From Streptomyces aurantiacus (GTDB taxonomy: Bacteria; Actinomycetota; Actinomycetes; Streptomycetales; Streptomycetaceae), in contig NZ_LIPP01000124.1 of NCBI RefSeq assembly GCF_001418335.1, forward strand, positions 1 to 43,909: a DNA stretch of 43,909 bases, read 5' to 3'. Numbering within the stretch: the stretch's first letter is position 1; each line of letters opens with the position of its first letter. This document shows positions 6,124 through 13,543 of the stretch, piece by piece. The notes beneath the pieces are model-generated. The model saw only the letters and a program-made list of their open reading frames with translations. It had not been told where the DNA came from and searched no databases. A program made the position numbers and the translations under genes.

Positions 6124-7239
6124 TCAGGTGTTCCGGCGTGTCACGAACTCCGCCAGCGACAGCAGACCTCCCGCCTCCTCCGGGTCCGGGACGGCACGGG
6201 ACAGGTGGTCCAGGGCCCGTGCCATCCGCTCGGCGGCCTGGGCCTGGGCCCAGTCGCGCCCACCCGCCCGCTCGACGGCGAGGATCGTGCGCCCCAGATC
6301 GCCGTCCCGGTAGGGAACCCGGTACAGCTCGGCGAGTTCGGCCCCGGCCGGTGTGCCGGAGGCGAGCGCGGCGACCACGGGCAGGGACTTCTTGCGGGCC
6401 ATGAGGTCCGCCCCGGCCGGCTTGCCGGTACGCCTCGGATCTCCCCAGATGCCGATCACGTCGTCGATGAACTGGAAGGCGAGCCCGGCCTCGCGCCCGA
6501 ACGCGTCGAGTGCCTCGACATCCGCGTCGTCGGCGCCCGCGTACAGCGCACCGAGCGCGCACGCGCACCCCAGCAGCGCGCCCGTCTTGGCCTCGGCCAT
6601 GGCGAGCACCTCGTCGAGCGTGATGTCGTCGGGACAGCGACGCTCCATCGCGGTGTCCGCGTGCTGTCCCGCGCACAGCTCGACGACACAGCTCGCGAGC
6701 CGGGCGGCCGCCGCCGAGGACGCCGGGTGCGGATCCTCGGCGAGCAGCCGATGGGCCAGTGCCTGCAAGGAGTCCCCCGCGAGGACGGCGTCGGCGTCGC
6801 CGAACACGGCCCATGCGGTGGGCCGGTGCCTGCGGGTGGTGTCCCGGTCCATCACGTCGTCGTGCAGCAGCGTGAAGTTGTGCACCAACTCCACCGCGGC
6901 GGCCGCCCGTACGGCCGTCGCCCGTTGGCCGCCGAGCGCCCCGGCCGCGGCCAGTACGAGCGCGGGCCGGATGGCTTTCCCCGCCTTCTCCGCGTCCGCC
7001 GCGGCCGGGGTGCCGTCCGCGTGCTGCCATCCGAAGTGGTAGAGCGCGATCCGCCGCATCGAACCGGGCAGCGACTCGACGGCCCGGCGCAGTTCGGGAT
7101 CCACCGATGTCCGGGCCCGCTCCAGGATCACGGCCGCCTCCTGCCCGTCGGGCGGACCGTGCCGCCCGACGGGTACCGACCCGTGGTGCGGTCCTGGCCC
7201 TTCCACCGCCGGTAACAGGTTCTGTCGCGTCTCCGTCAT
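6124..7239 (-). CDS. Polyprenyl diphosphate synthase, probable encapsulin cargo
   Basis: 371 residues. Isoprenyl synthase with the first aspartate-rich motif HDDVMD (DDxxD at 127-131) and the second region FQFIDDVIGIWGD (about 256-267), the variant usual in actinobacterial homologues. It should join isopentenyl diphosphate to an allylic diphosphate; chain length cannot be read. The first about 40 residues are Pro/Gly/His-rich and look disordered, as expected of family 2 encapsulin cargo-loading regions. ATG at 7239 (MTETR) is preferred; an in-frame ATG at 7251 is possible. Codon 9 is TTA (7213-7215), implying dependence on the bldA tRNA. It lies 64 bases behind the shell gene in the same direction. 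Confidence 0.9.
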   Translation of the reverse strand: MTETRQNLLPAVEGPGPHHGSVPVGRHGPPDGQEAAVILERARTSVDPELRRAVESLPGSMRRIALYHFGWQHADGTPAAADAEKAGKAIRPALVLAAAGALGGQRATAVRAAAAVELVHNFTLLHDDVMDRDTTRRHRPTAWAVFGDADAVLAGDSLQALAHRLLAEDPHPASSAAAARLASCVVELCAGQHADTAMERRCPDDITLDEVLAMAEAKTGALLGCACALGALYAGADDADVEALDAFGREAGLAFQFIDDVIGIWGDPRRTGKPAGADLMARKKSLPVVAALASGTPAGAELAELYRVPYRDGDLGRTILAVERAGGRDWAQAQAAERMARALDHLSRAVPDPEEAGGLLSLAEFVTRRNT

Positions 7240-7303
7240 GAACTCACCCATGCCCAAGGGCCCGCCCCGGCGGGCGGGAACACGACGCTCGGCACATCGG
7301 AGC

Positions 7304-8710
7304 TCACCGCCAGCGGCCGATCTCGACGTTCTCCAGGACGCCGAGCGCATCGGGCACCAGGACCGCGGCCGAGTAGTACGTCGTCACCAGGTACGACATG
7401 ATCGCCTGCTCGCTGATGCCCATGAACCGCACGGACAGGCTCGGCTCGATCTCGTCGGGAATTCCTGCCTGCTGGAGACCGACAACCCCTTGCTCGGCCT
7501 CTCCCGTACGCATGGCGATGATCGAGGTCGTCCTGGCCTCGGTGACCGGGATCTTGTTGCACGGGAACATCGGCACGCCCCGCCAGGTGGGAATGCGGTG
7601 GCCCGCCACGTCGAGGGTCTCGGGGACGAGCCCGCGCCTGTTGAGCTCGCGGCCGAACGCGGAGATCGCCCGGGGGTGAGCGAGCAGCAGCTTGGTGCCG
7701 CGCCGCCTGGTGAGCAGTTCGTCCAGGTCGTCCGGGCTGGGTACGCCGTCGTGCGGCTGGAGCCGCTGGTCGTACTCGCAGTTGTTGAGCAGCCCGAACT
7801 CGCGGTTGTTGACGAGCTCGTGCTCCTGGCGCTCCTTCAGTGCCTCCACGGTGAGCCGCAGCTGCTGCTCGGTCTGGTTCATCGGCTGGTTGTAGAGGTC
7901 GGCCACGCGCGTGTGGATGCGCAGCACGGTCTGGGCGACGCTGAGTTCGTACTCCCGTGGCGCGGCGTCGTAGTCCACGTACGTCCCGGGGATGGCCGGC
8001 TCTCCGGTGTGGCCGGCCGCGAGGTCGATCTCCTTCTCTCCGTACGGGTTGGAACGCTGCTCGGGAATCGTGCGCAACCGCTCAAGGTGCTCACGCAGGG
8101 ACTCGGAGCGCTCCGCGATCTGGTCGAGGTCCGCGCGGGGCAGGGTGAGGACCGTGCACGCGGTGGCCGCGCGTGCCGTGTACTCCCAGATGGCGTCCGG
8201 GTCGGTGATCGCCTGGTCGCCGAAGTAGGAGCCGTCGGCGAGGACTCCGAGGACGGCGTCGTCCCCGTACGGTCCGGTGCCGACCTTCTCGACCCTGCCG
8301 TGTGCCAGCAGGAACACCTCCTCGGCCGGGCTGCCGAAGGAGGCGAGTACGTCGCCCGGCTCGAACTCCCGCTGCTCGCAGCGCTGGGCCAGCTCGCTGA
8401 GTACCTCCTGGTCCTCGTAGGTGCGCAGCGCCGGCAGTTCGCCGAGCTCCGCCGGGATGACCTGGACGCGGTCACCGGTCTTCACGAACGTGACGCGGCC
8501 GTCTCCCACCGAGTAGCTGAGCCTGCGGTTCACGCGGTACGTGCCGCCCTGCACATTCACCCACGGCAGCATGCGCAGCAGCCATCGTGAGCTGATTTCC
8601 TGCATCTGCGGTACGGACTTGGTGGTCGTGGCCAGGTTCCGCGCCGCGGATGTGCCGAGACTCTTCTGCGGCTGGTCCTGGTCCGCGCGGATCTCTTCGC
8701 CTACCGACAT
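7304..8710 (-). CDS. eshA: Family 2B encapsulin shell protein (EshA-like)
   Basis: 468 residues. Family 2B encapsulins have an HK97-type capsid fold with an inserted cyclic-nucleotide-binding-like domain and form icosahedral protein compartments. Here residues 1-75 hold the N-arm and start of the shell domain ([21 protein letters not shown]). About 85-200 form the inserted CNB-like domain ([20 protein letters not shown], then GSYFGDQAI). About 240-468 form the rest of the capsid fold ([28 protein letters not shown]). EshA of S. griseus affects aerial growth and ppGpp. The phosphate-binding cassette lacks the usual arginine. ATG at 8710 with GGGGAGGA 7 bases upstream. It is the first gene of an operon with the polyprenyl synthase. 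It could be a paralogue rather than the EshA orthologue. Confidence 0.92.
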   Translation of the reverse strand: MSVGEEIRADQDQPQKSLGTSAARNLATTTKSVPQMQEISSRWLLRMLPWVNVQGGTYRVNRRLSYSVGDGRVTFVKTGDRVQVIPAELGELPALRTYEDQEVLSELAQRCEQREFEPGDVLASFGSPAEEVFLLAHGRVEKVGTGPYGDDAVLGVLADGSYFGDQAITDPDAIWEYTARAATACTVLTLPRADLDQIAERSESLREHLERLRTIPEQRSNPYGEKEIDLAAGHTGEPAIPGTYVDYDAAPREYELSVAQTVLRIHTRVADLYNQPMNQTEQQLRLTVEALKERQEHELVNNREFGLLNNCEYDQRLQPHDGVPSPDDLDELLTRRRGTKLLLAHPRAISAFGRELNRRGLVPETLDVAGHRIPTWRGVPMFPCNKIPVTEARTTSIIAMRTGEAEQGVVGLQQAGIPDEIEPSLSVRFMGISEQAIMSYLVTTYYSAAVLVPDALGVLENVEIGRWR

Positions 8711-8744
8711 GAAAATGTCCTCCCCATCGTGCAATGAGCTGCGG

Positions 8745-8774
8745 CGACCACACTTCCATCACGGACCGTGGTCG
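8745..8774. promoter_or_regulatory. Inverted repeat upstream of the encapsulin gene
   Basis: CGACCAC (8745-8751) and GTGGTCG (8768-8774) form a 7-bp inverted repeat with a 16-base spacer, about 35 bases upstream of the encapsulin start. It could be an operator or an mRNA stem; no family is recognised. Confidence 0.35.
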
Positions 8775-8945
8775 TGCTATTACCCGAAAGAGGGGGAATG
8801 GATCTTCGCGAAACGGGGCACATCGCGCGCCCCCGACCGCTTCGGCCGGCCGCTCCCCAGGGTTCGTGGATCTTTCCGACCGGGAACTTCAAGATCGGGC
8901 CGCCCGTTCATTCAGCAGTACCGCCGACGACGGAGGAGAGAGCAC

Positions 8946-9179
8946 ATGGCAGGCTTTCTGGACCGCGCCAAAGAGCAGGCGCAGCGCGGCATCACGCAGG
9001 GCAAGCAGAAGATCGACGATGTGCAGGCGCAGCGGGCCGGCAGTGATCTGCTGAAGAGTCTCGGCGCGGCCTACCTCGCGGAGCGGCGCGGCAGTGGCTC
9101 TCCGCAGGCCACGCAGCAGGCACTCCAGGCGGTGGAGAGCCACATCGCGACGCACGGGGACAGCTTCCTGCGCTCCTAG
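8946..9179 (+). CDS. Small conserved-looking protein of unknown function
   Basis: 77 residues, mostly helical and hydrophilic (MAGFLDRAKEQAQRGITQGK at the start), rich in Gln and Ala, with no cysteine and no membrane segment. A strong GGAGGAGAG ribosome binding site precedes the ATG at 8946 and codon use is typical. It is divergent from the encapsulin gene with 235 bases between. I do not recognise the family; a cytosolic stress-type or accessory protein is possible but unsupported. Confidence 0.8.
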   Translation: MAGFLDRAKEQAQRGITQGKQKIDDVQAQRAGSDLLKSLGAAYLAERRGSGSPQATQQALQAVESHIATHGDSFLRS

Positions 9180-9336
9180 GCGACCTGTCGGCGGCTCCGT
9201 TCGGACCGCTGACCGGGTCGGCTCGCACACCGTGCGAAGAATGCGAGGAAGTGGTCCCTCCAGGCCGGTTCCGGGTACAAGCCGCGGTACGAGGCGGCTG
9301 CGACAGGTGGCCGTCGTCCCCTGCAAGGAGGCGGCC

Positions 9337-9927
9337 GTGTCCCCACCCATGTCCGCGAGCAGCTTTCTGAGCCGGCTCAAGGCGGAAGGAATCACCGTCG
9401 TCGAGGTCGGCGACTGGGAGCATCACAACCGCAATCACAAGGGCCCGTGGGGCCAGGTCCACGGCGTGATGATCCATCACACAGTGACGTCGGGCAGCCG
9501 GCGGACGGTCGAGATCTGCCGCGACGGGTACAGCGGGTTACCGGGCCCGTTGTGTCACGGCGTCATCACCAAGGACGGCCGGGTCCATCTCGTCGGCTAC
9601 GGCCGCGCCAATCACGCGGGCCTCGGCGACGACGACGTGTTGCGCGCGGTCATCGCGGAGAAGGCCCTGCCGTCGGACAACGAGGCGAACACCGACGGCA
9701 ACCGCCATTTCTACGGCTTCGAGTGCGAGAACCTCGGCGACGGCAAGGATCCCTGGCCCGAGGCCCAGCTGGAGGCCATCGAGCGGGCCGCCGCGGCGGT
9801 CTGCCGCCATCACGGCTGGACGGAGCGCTCGGTGATCGGCCACCTCGAATGGCAGCCGGGCAAGATCGACCCGCGCGGTTTCACGATGGCCGCCATGCGG
9901 GCCCGTATCCGCGACCGCCTGAAGTGA
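9337..9927 (+). CDS. Peptidoglycan amidase (Amidase_2/PGRP fold) with a TTA codon
   Basis: 196 residues. N-acetylmuramoyl-L-alanine amidase fold: VMIHHTV near residues 44-50 supplies the first zinc histidine, and GHLEWQPGKIDPRG near the C-terminus supplies the second histidine and the Lys/Asp pair, as in T7-lysozyme-like enzymes. There is no signal peptide or wall-binding domain, so it resembles a phage-type endolysin or an intracellular recycling enzyme. GTG at 9337 with AAGGAGG 5 bases upstream is preferred over the ATG at 9349. Codon 68 is TTA (9538-9540), suggesting bldA-dependent, late translation. Its stop codon lies inside a 16-base tandem repeat. Confidence 0.87.
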   Translation: MSPPMSASSFLSRLKAEGITVVEVGDWEHHNRNHKGPWGQVHGVMIHHTVTSGSRRTVEICRDGYSGLPGPLCHGVITKDGRVHLVGYGRANHAGLGDDDVLRAVIAEKALPSDNEANTDGNRHFYGFECENLGDGKDPWPEAQLEAIERAAAAVCRHHGWTERSVIGHLEWQPGKIDPRGFTMAAMRARIRDRLK

Positions 9928-9966
9928 CACGCAGCTGAAGTGATACGCGGCTGAAGTGACACGCCC
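9919..9966 (+). repeat. Three 16-base tandem repeats carrying the stop codon
   Basis: Units at 9919-9934, 9935-9950 and 9951-9966 each begin CTGAAGTGA and continue YACGC. The first contains the amidase stop codon. Because 16 is not a multiple of 3, the TGA appears in all three frames. The array looks like replication slippage. Confidence 0.85.
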
Positions 9967-9976
9967 CGCGCGTGTC
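9958..9976 (+). terminator. Short stem-loop after the amidase gene
   Basis: GACACGC (9958-9964) pairs with GCGTGTC (9970-9976) around a 5-base loop, about 30 bases after the amidase stop. It overlaps the third repeat unit. A terminator role is plausible but weak. Confidence 0.4.
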
Positions 9977-10004
9977 GCTCGGACGGGTGTCCGACAATGG
10001 GGGT

Positions 10005-10964
10005 GTGACCGGCCCCGACACCCCTGACGCAGTTGCCCTCGGCGTCCTGCGGCCGCGGCTGCCGTCGCCGCTGCAGGAGGTCGTGGACGAGCGTTTCGAG
10101 CGGCGCGGTGTGCGGCTGCTGCTCAAGCGGGACGATCTGATCCACCCGGAGCTGATCGGCAACAAGTGGCGCAAGCTGGCCCCGAACCTCCTGGCGGCAG
10201 GGGGCCGCACGGTCCTCACCTTCGGCGGCGCGTACTCGAACCATCTGCGGGCCACGGCCGCGGCCGGCCGTCTCCTGGGCCTGCCCACCGTCGGCGTGGT
10301 CCGCGGCCAGGAGCTCGCCGACCGCCCCCTCAACCCGTCCCTCGCCCGGTGTGCGGCGGACGGCATGCGGCTCCATTTCATCGACAGATCGACATACCGC
10401 CGCAAGAGCGATCCGGCGACCCTGGCCGCCCTGCGCCGCGCGACCGCCTGCGAGGAGGCGTACGTGATCCCGGAGGGCGGCAGCAACGCCCCTGCCGTGC
10501 GCGGCTGTACGGCCCTGGGCGAGGAACTGCGCGGCCACGCCGACGTCGTCGCGCTGGCCTGCGGCACGGGCGGCACACTGGCGGGCCTGGCCGGGGGCCT
10601 GTCTCCCGGCCAACGCGCGCTGGGCGTACCGGTCCTCAGGGGCGGCTTCCTCGGCGCGGAGATACGCGCGCTCCAGGAGGCGGCGTTCGGCGGTCCCCGC
10701 GGCGACTGGTCCCTGGACGACCGTTTCCACTTCGGCGGCTATGCCCGTACACCTCCCGAACTGGACGCCTTCGCGGCCGACTTCAAGCGGCGCCACGACC
10801 TGCCTGTCGAACGTCTCTATGTCGCCAAGTCGCTGTACGGACTCCTGACCCTCACCCAGGAGGGCGTTTTCCCGCGCGGGACGACGGTCGCGGCCGTGAT
10901 CACGGGCAGCCCGGACGACACTGTCCGGGTCGGCCCCAAGTCCCAGGTCGGTACATCTGACTAG
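10005..10964 (+). CDS. PLP-dependent D-cysteine desulfhydrase / ACC deaminase family enzyme
   Basis: 319 residues. Fold-type II PLP enzyme of the 1-aminocyclopropane-1-carboxylate deaminase/D-cysteine desulfhydrase family. The PLP lysine lies in GNKWRKL (about residue 51), followed by TFGGAYSNHLRA and the phosphate-binding CGTGGTLAGL. D-cysteine desulfhydrase (pyruvate, sulfide and ammonia from D-cysteine) is the likelier activity, since many actinobacterial members are not ACC deaminases, but the residues do not prove it. GTG at 10005; GACAAT ends 6 bases upstream, fitting leaderless transcription. It converges with the antiporter gene and shares its stop tetranucleotide CTAG. Confidence 0.85.
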   Translation: MTGPDTPDAVALGVLRPRLPSPLQEVVDERFERRGVRLLLKRDDLIHPELIGNKWRKLAPNLLAAGGRTVLTFGGAYSNHLRATAAAGRLLGLPTVGVVRGQELADRPLNPSLARCAADGMRLHFIDRSTYRRKSDPATLAALRRATACEEAYVIPEGGSNAPAVRGCTALGEELRGHADVVALACGTGGTLAGLAGGLSPGQRALGVPVLRGGFLGAEIRALQEAAFGGPRGDWSLDDRFHFGGYARTPPELDAFAADFKRRHDLPVERLYVAKSLYGLLTLTQEGVFPRGTTVAAVITGSPDDTVRVGPKSQVGTSD

Positions 10965-12556
10965 GTCGCTTCCCTGAACGCCGCGGCCTCCTCCAGGTCC
11001 AGTCGCCGCAGCAGGGTCCGCAGCATCTCGTCGTCGATGTAGCGGCCGTTGCGCAGTTTCACGAACACCGCGCGCTCGGCGCCGATCATCTCCCGGGACA
11101 GCCGCCGGTACGTGTCGTCCGCGGTTTCTCCGGTGACGGTGTTGACCTGGCCGAGGCGTTCCCAGACGGCGTTGCGGCGGCGCTCCAGAACCGCGCGGAG
11201 GCGGACGGCGAGGGGCGGTGGAAGCGTGTTGCGCTCGTCGGAGAGGAGTTCCTCCAGGCGCTGCTCGGCGGCCCGGGAGGCCTGCGCCTGGGCGTTCGCC
11301 TCCGCGAGGGTCTCGGCCTGCTGGTCCCGTGGCGGGAGTTTCAGCAGGCGGATGAGCGGCGGCAGCGACAGTCCCTGCACGACGAGTGTCCCGATGACCG
11401 TCGTGAAGGTCAGGAAGAGGATCAGGTCGCGGCCTGCGAAGTCCTCGCCGCCTTCCACGGTGAGCGGGATCGAGAAGGCGATGGCGAGCGAGACCACGCC
11501 TCTCATCCCGGCCCAGCCGATGATGAAAGGCGCCTTCCATGTGGGGTTTTCCTCCCGTTCCCGGATCCGCGCGGACAGCAGGCGGGGCAGGAAGGTCGCG
11601 GGATACACCCAGACGAAACGGGTCAGGACGACGATCCCGAAGAGGGCCACCGCGTACCAGGCGGCACTCGCCCCCTCGTACGCGCCGAGGCCCTTCAGGA
11701 TCACCGGCAGCTGCAGGCCGATGAGGGCGAAGACCGCCGACTCCAGGATGAACGCGACCATCTTCCAGACCGCCTCCTCCTGGAGCCGGGTCGCGAAGTC
11801 GACCTCCCAGTTGCGGTGCCCCAGGTAGAGCGCGACGACGACCACGGCGAGCACTCCGGAGGCATGCACCTGCTCGGCGACCGCGTACGCGAAGAAGGGC
11901 GTCAGCAACGACAGGGAGTTCTGCAGCAGCGCCTCGTTCAGACGGGTGCGCATCCAGTGGATCGGCACCATCAGGACGAGCCCGACGCCGATGCCGCCCA
12001 GCGCCGCGAGCAGGAACTCGCCGATGCCGCCCGCCCAGGTCGCGCCCTCTCCGACGGCTGCGGCGAGCGCCACCTTGTAGGCGGTGATCGCGGTCGCGTC
12101 GTTCACCAGCGACTCGCCCTGGAGGATCGTGGTGACCCGCGACGGCAGCCCGACCCGGCGCGCCACCGCCGTGGCCGCCACCGCGTCCGGCGGTGCCACG
12201 ACCGCGCCGAGCACCAGCGCCGCGGTGAGCGACAGGTCCGGCACGAGCACGTACGCGGCCCAGCCGACGGCGAGCGTCGCGAACAGCACGTACCCGACCG
12301 ACAGGAGCGCCACCGGCCGTAGCTGCGCCCGCAGATCGAGGTACGAGCTGTCCGTGGCGGCCGTGTAGAGCAGCGGAGGCAGCAGCAGCGGCAGGACGAT
12401 GTGCGGGTCAAGGGTGTACTCGGGCACCCCGGGCACGTACGAGACGACAAGCCCCGCCGCGACGAGGAGCAGGGGCGCGGGCACCGGAGTACGGCGCGCG
12501 GCGCCCGCCACCGCGGCGCTGCCCGCGATCAGCAGGAGCAGGGGCATCACATGCAT
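10961..12556 (-). CDS. CPA1-type Na+/H+ antiporter
   Basis: 531 residues, with about 12 membrane helices across the first 420 residues and a charged cytoplasmic tail of about 110 residues rich in Arg/Glu. The core motifs APPDAVAATAV and GESLVNDATAI contain the acidic residues that carry cations in this family. It should exchange sodium (or potassium) for protons at the cytoplasmic membrane, supporting pH and salt homeostasis. The start is taken at the ATG at 12556; the ATG at 12547 is an alternative, and neither has a strong Shine-Dalgarno. It is divergent from the UBP zinc-finger gene, with which it may be functionally linked. Confidence 0.92.
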   Translation of the reverse strand: MHVMPLLLLIAGSAAVAGAARRTPVPAPLLLVAAGLVVSYVPGVPEYTLDPHIVLPLLLPPLLYTAATDSSYLDLRAQLRPVALLSVGYVLFATLAVGWAAYVLVPDLSLTAALVLGAVVAPPDAVAATAVARRVGLPSRVTTILQGESLVNDATAITAYKVALAAAVGEGATWAGGIGEFLLAALGGIGVGLVLMVPIHWMRTRLNEALLQNSLSLLTPFFAYAVAEQVHASGVLAVVVVALYLGHRNWEVDFATRLQEEAVWKMVAFILESAVFALIGLQLPVILKGLGAYEGASAAWYAVALFGIVVLTRFVWVYPATFLPRLLSARIREREENPTWKAPFIIGWAGMRGVVSLAIAFSIPLTVEGGEDFAGRDLILFLTFTTVIGTLVVQGLSLPPLIRLLKLPPRDQQAETLAEANAQAQASRAAEQRLEELLSDERNTLPPPLAVRLRAVLERRRNAVWERLGQVNTVTGETADDTYRRLSREMIGAERAVFVKLRNGRYIDDEMLRTLLRRLDLEEAAAFREAT

Positions 12557-12617
12557 CGGTATAGGCCCGCTTTCGTTTCCGCGCGGATTCCCGCACACCC
12601 GACGTAATCTGGCAATC

Positions 12618-12878
12618 ATGAAACAGTGCACGCACGCCGACGCGCTGCCGCCCACGGAACCCGCGCCGCTGAGCGACACCTGTCTCGAATGCCAGGCGGC
12701 GGGGTCGCACCCGGTGCAGCTGCGACTGTGTCTGGACTGCGGTCACGTGGGCTGCTGCGACTCGTCGCAGCTGCGGCACGCCACAGAGCATTTCAAGGAG
12801 ACGGGGCATCCGATCATGCGGACCTTCGAGCCCGGTGAGAGCTGGCGCTGGTGCTTCGTCGACCATGTGCTGGTGTGA
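12618..12878 (+). CDS. UBP-type zinc-finger protein
   Basis: 86 residues forming almost exactly one zf-UBP domain. Likely ligands are among Cys4, His6, Cys22, Cys25, Cys38, Cys41, Cys46, His54, His58 and His64. In eukaryotes this domain binds the ubiquitin C-terminus; in bacteria the partner is unknown. As I recall, bacterial UBP fingers are sometimes fused to Na+/H+ antiporters, which matches the divergent antiporter gene 61 bases away. TAATCT (12605-12610) lies 7 bases before the ATG, a standard leaderless arrangement. Confidence 0.9.
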   Translation: MKQCTHADALPPTEPAPLSDTCLECQAAGSHPVQLRLCLDCGHVGCCDSSQLRHATEHFKETGHPIMRTFEPGESWRWCFVDHVLV

Positions 12879-12892
12879 CGTGGGTTCCGGAC

Positions 12893-12918
12893 GGTTCGAC
12901 CGTCTGACGTCTGGGTAC
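12893..12918 (+). promoter_or_regulatory. Candidate SigB/SigH-type promoter upstream of ushX-sigH
   Basis: GGTT (12893-12896), 16 bases, then GGGTAC (12913-12918) matches the GNNT-N14-16-GGGTAC consensus of SigB-family promoters in Streptomyces. It lies about 210 bases upstream of ushX in the right direction. The sigH operon of S. coelicolor has several promoters, at least one stress-induced. A palindrome CCCAATTGGG follows at 12939-12948. Confidence 0.5.
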
Positions 12919-13129
12919 GTCAATCCGGCGCGCGCTCTTCCCAATTGGGCCCGCAGACCCCTAGCCACTGTGCGTATCCATATGTTTACTATGAGTGACA
13001 GCAAGGGGTTGGGGTCCCGGGGACAGGAAACCTGAGAGCGCGATAGCGTCACCGCTGAACCACGTAGCGCGTTACCCCGGGGGGCGACCCTCGGCCCCCG
13101 AAAGAGCTTGTACCACCTTGGAGGTGAGG

Positions 13130-13543
13130 GTGTCCCAGATCGCAGGCGAGCCCGCGACCCAGGACTTCGTGGAAGTCCGGCTGCCGGCTGCGGGTGCCTA
13201 CCTGTCGGTGCTGCGTACGGCCACGGCCGGCCTCGCGGCGCGCTTGGACTTCACCCTCGACGAGATCGAGGATTTGCGCATCGCGGTGGACGAGGCGTGC
13301 GCGATCCTGTTGCAACAGGCGGTGCCGGGCTCCGTGCTCAGCTGTGTCTTCCGCCTGATCGACGACTCGCTTGAGGTGACTGTCTCGGCCCCGACCACCG
13401 ATGGCCACGCTCCCGCACGGGACACCTTCGCGTGGACCGTGCTGTCGGCCCTCGCGGGCAAGGTCTCCTCCTCGGTGGCCGACGACAAAACCGTTTCGAT
13501 CAGCCTCTACAAACAGCGCGGCGCGGGACCCGGGCCGGCGTGA
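13130..13543 (+). CDS. ushX: Anti-sigma factor of SigH (RsbW-like kinase)
   Basis: 137 residues with the GHKL ATPase fold of RsbW/SpoIIAB anti-sigma factors. The N-box stretch is LRIAVDEACAILL, and the C-terminal strand ends TVSISLYKQR. The homologue in S. coelicolor (UshX, also PrsH; RshA in S. griseus) binds and inhibits SigH. GTG at 13130 with GGAGGTGAGG upstream. Its stop overlaps the first possible sigH start as GTGA, indicating translational coupling of anti-sigma and sigma factor. The metal- and ATP-binding boxes are less complete than in RsbW, so kinase activity is uncertain. Confidence 0.9.
   Translation: MSQIAGEPATQDFVEVRLPAAGAYLSVLRTATAGLAARLDFTLDEIEDLRIAVDEACAILLQQAVPGSVLSCVFRLIDDSLEVTVSAPTTDGHAPARDTFAWTVLSALAGKVSSSVADDKTVSISLYKQRGAGPGPA

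Noticed and set aside
5281..7215. 644-codon rightward open frame across three leftward genes
   Set aside because: It spans YCII, zinc-ribbon and polyprenyl synthase genes in antisense and has shadow-type composition.
6124..8710. Encapsulin operon as a 2-methylisoborneol locus
   Set aside because: Neither the MIB synthase nor the geranyl diphosphate methyltransferase is present; the methyltransferase at 222-980 is distant and not of recognised type.
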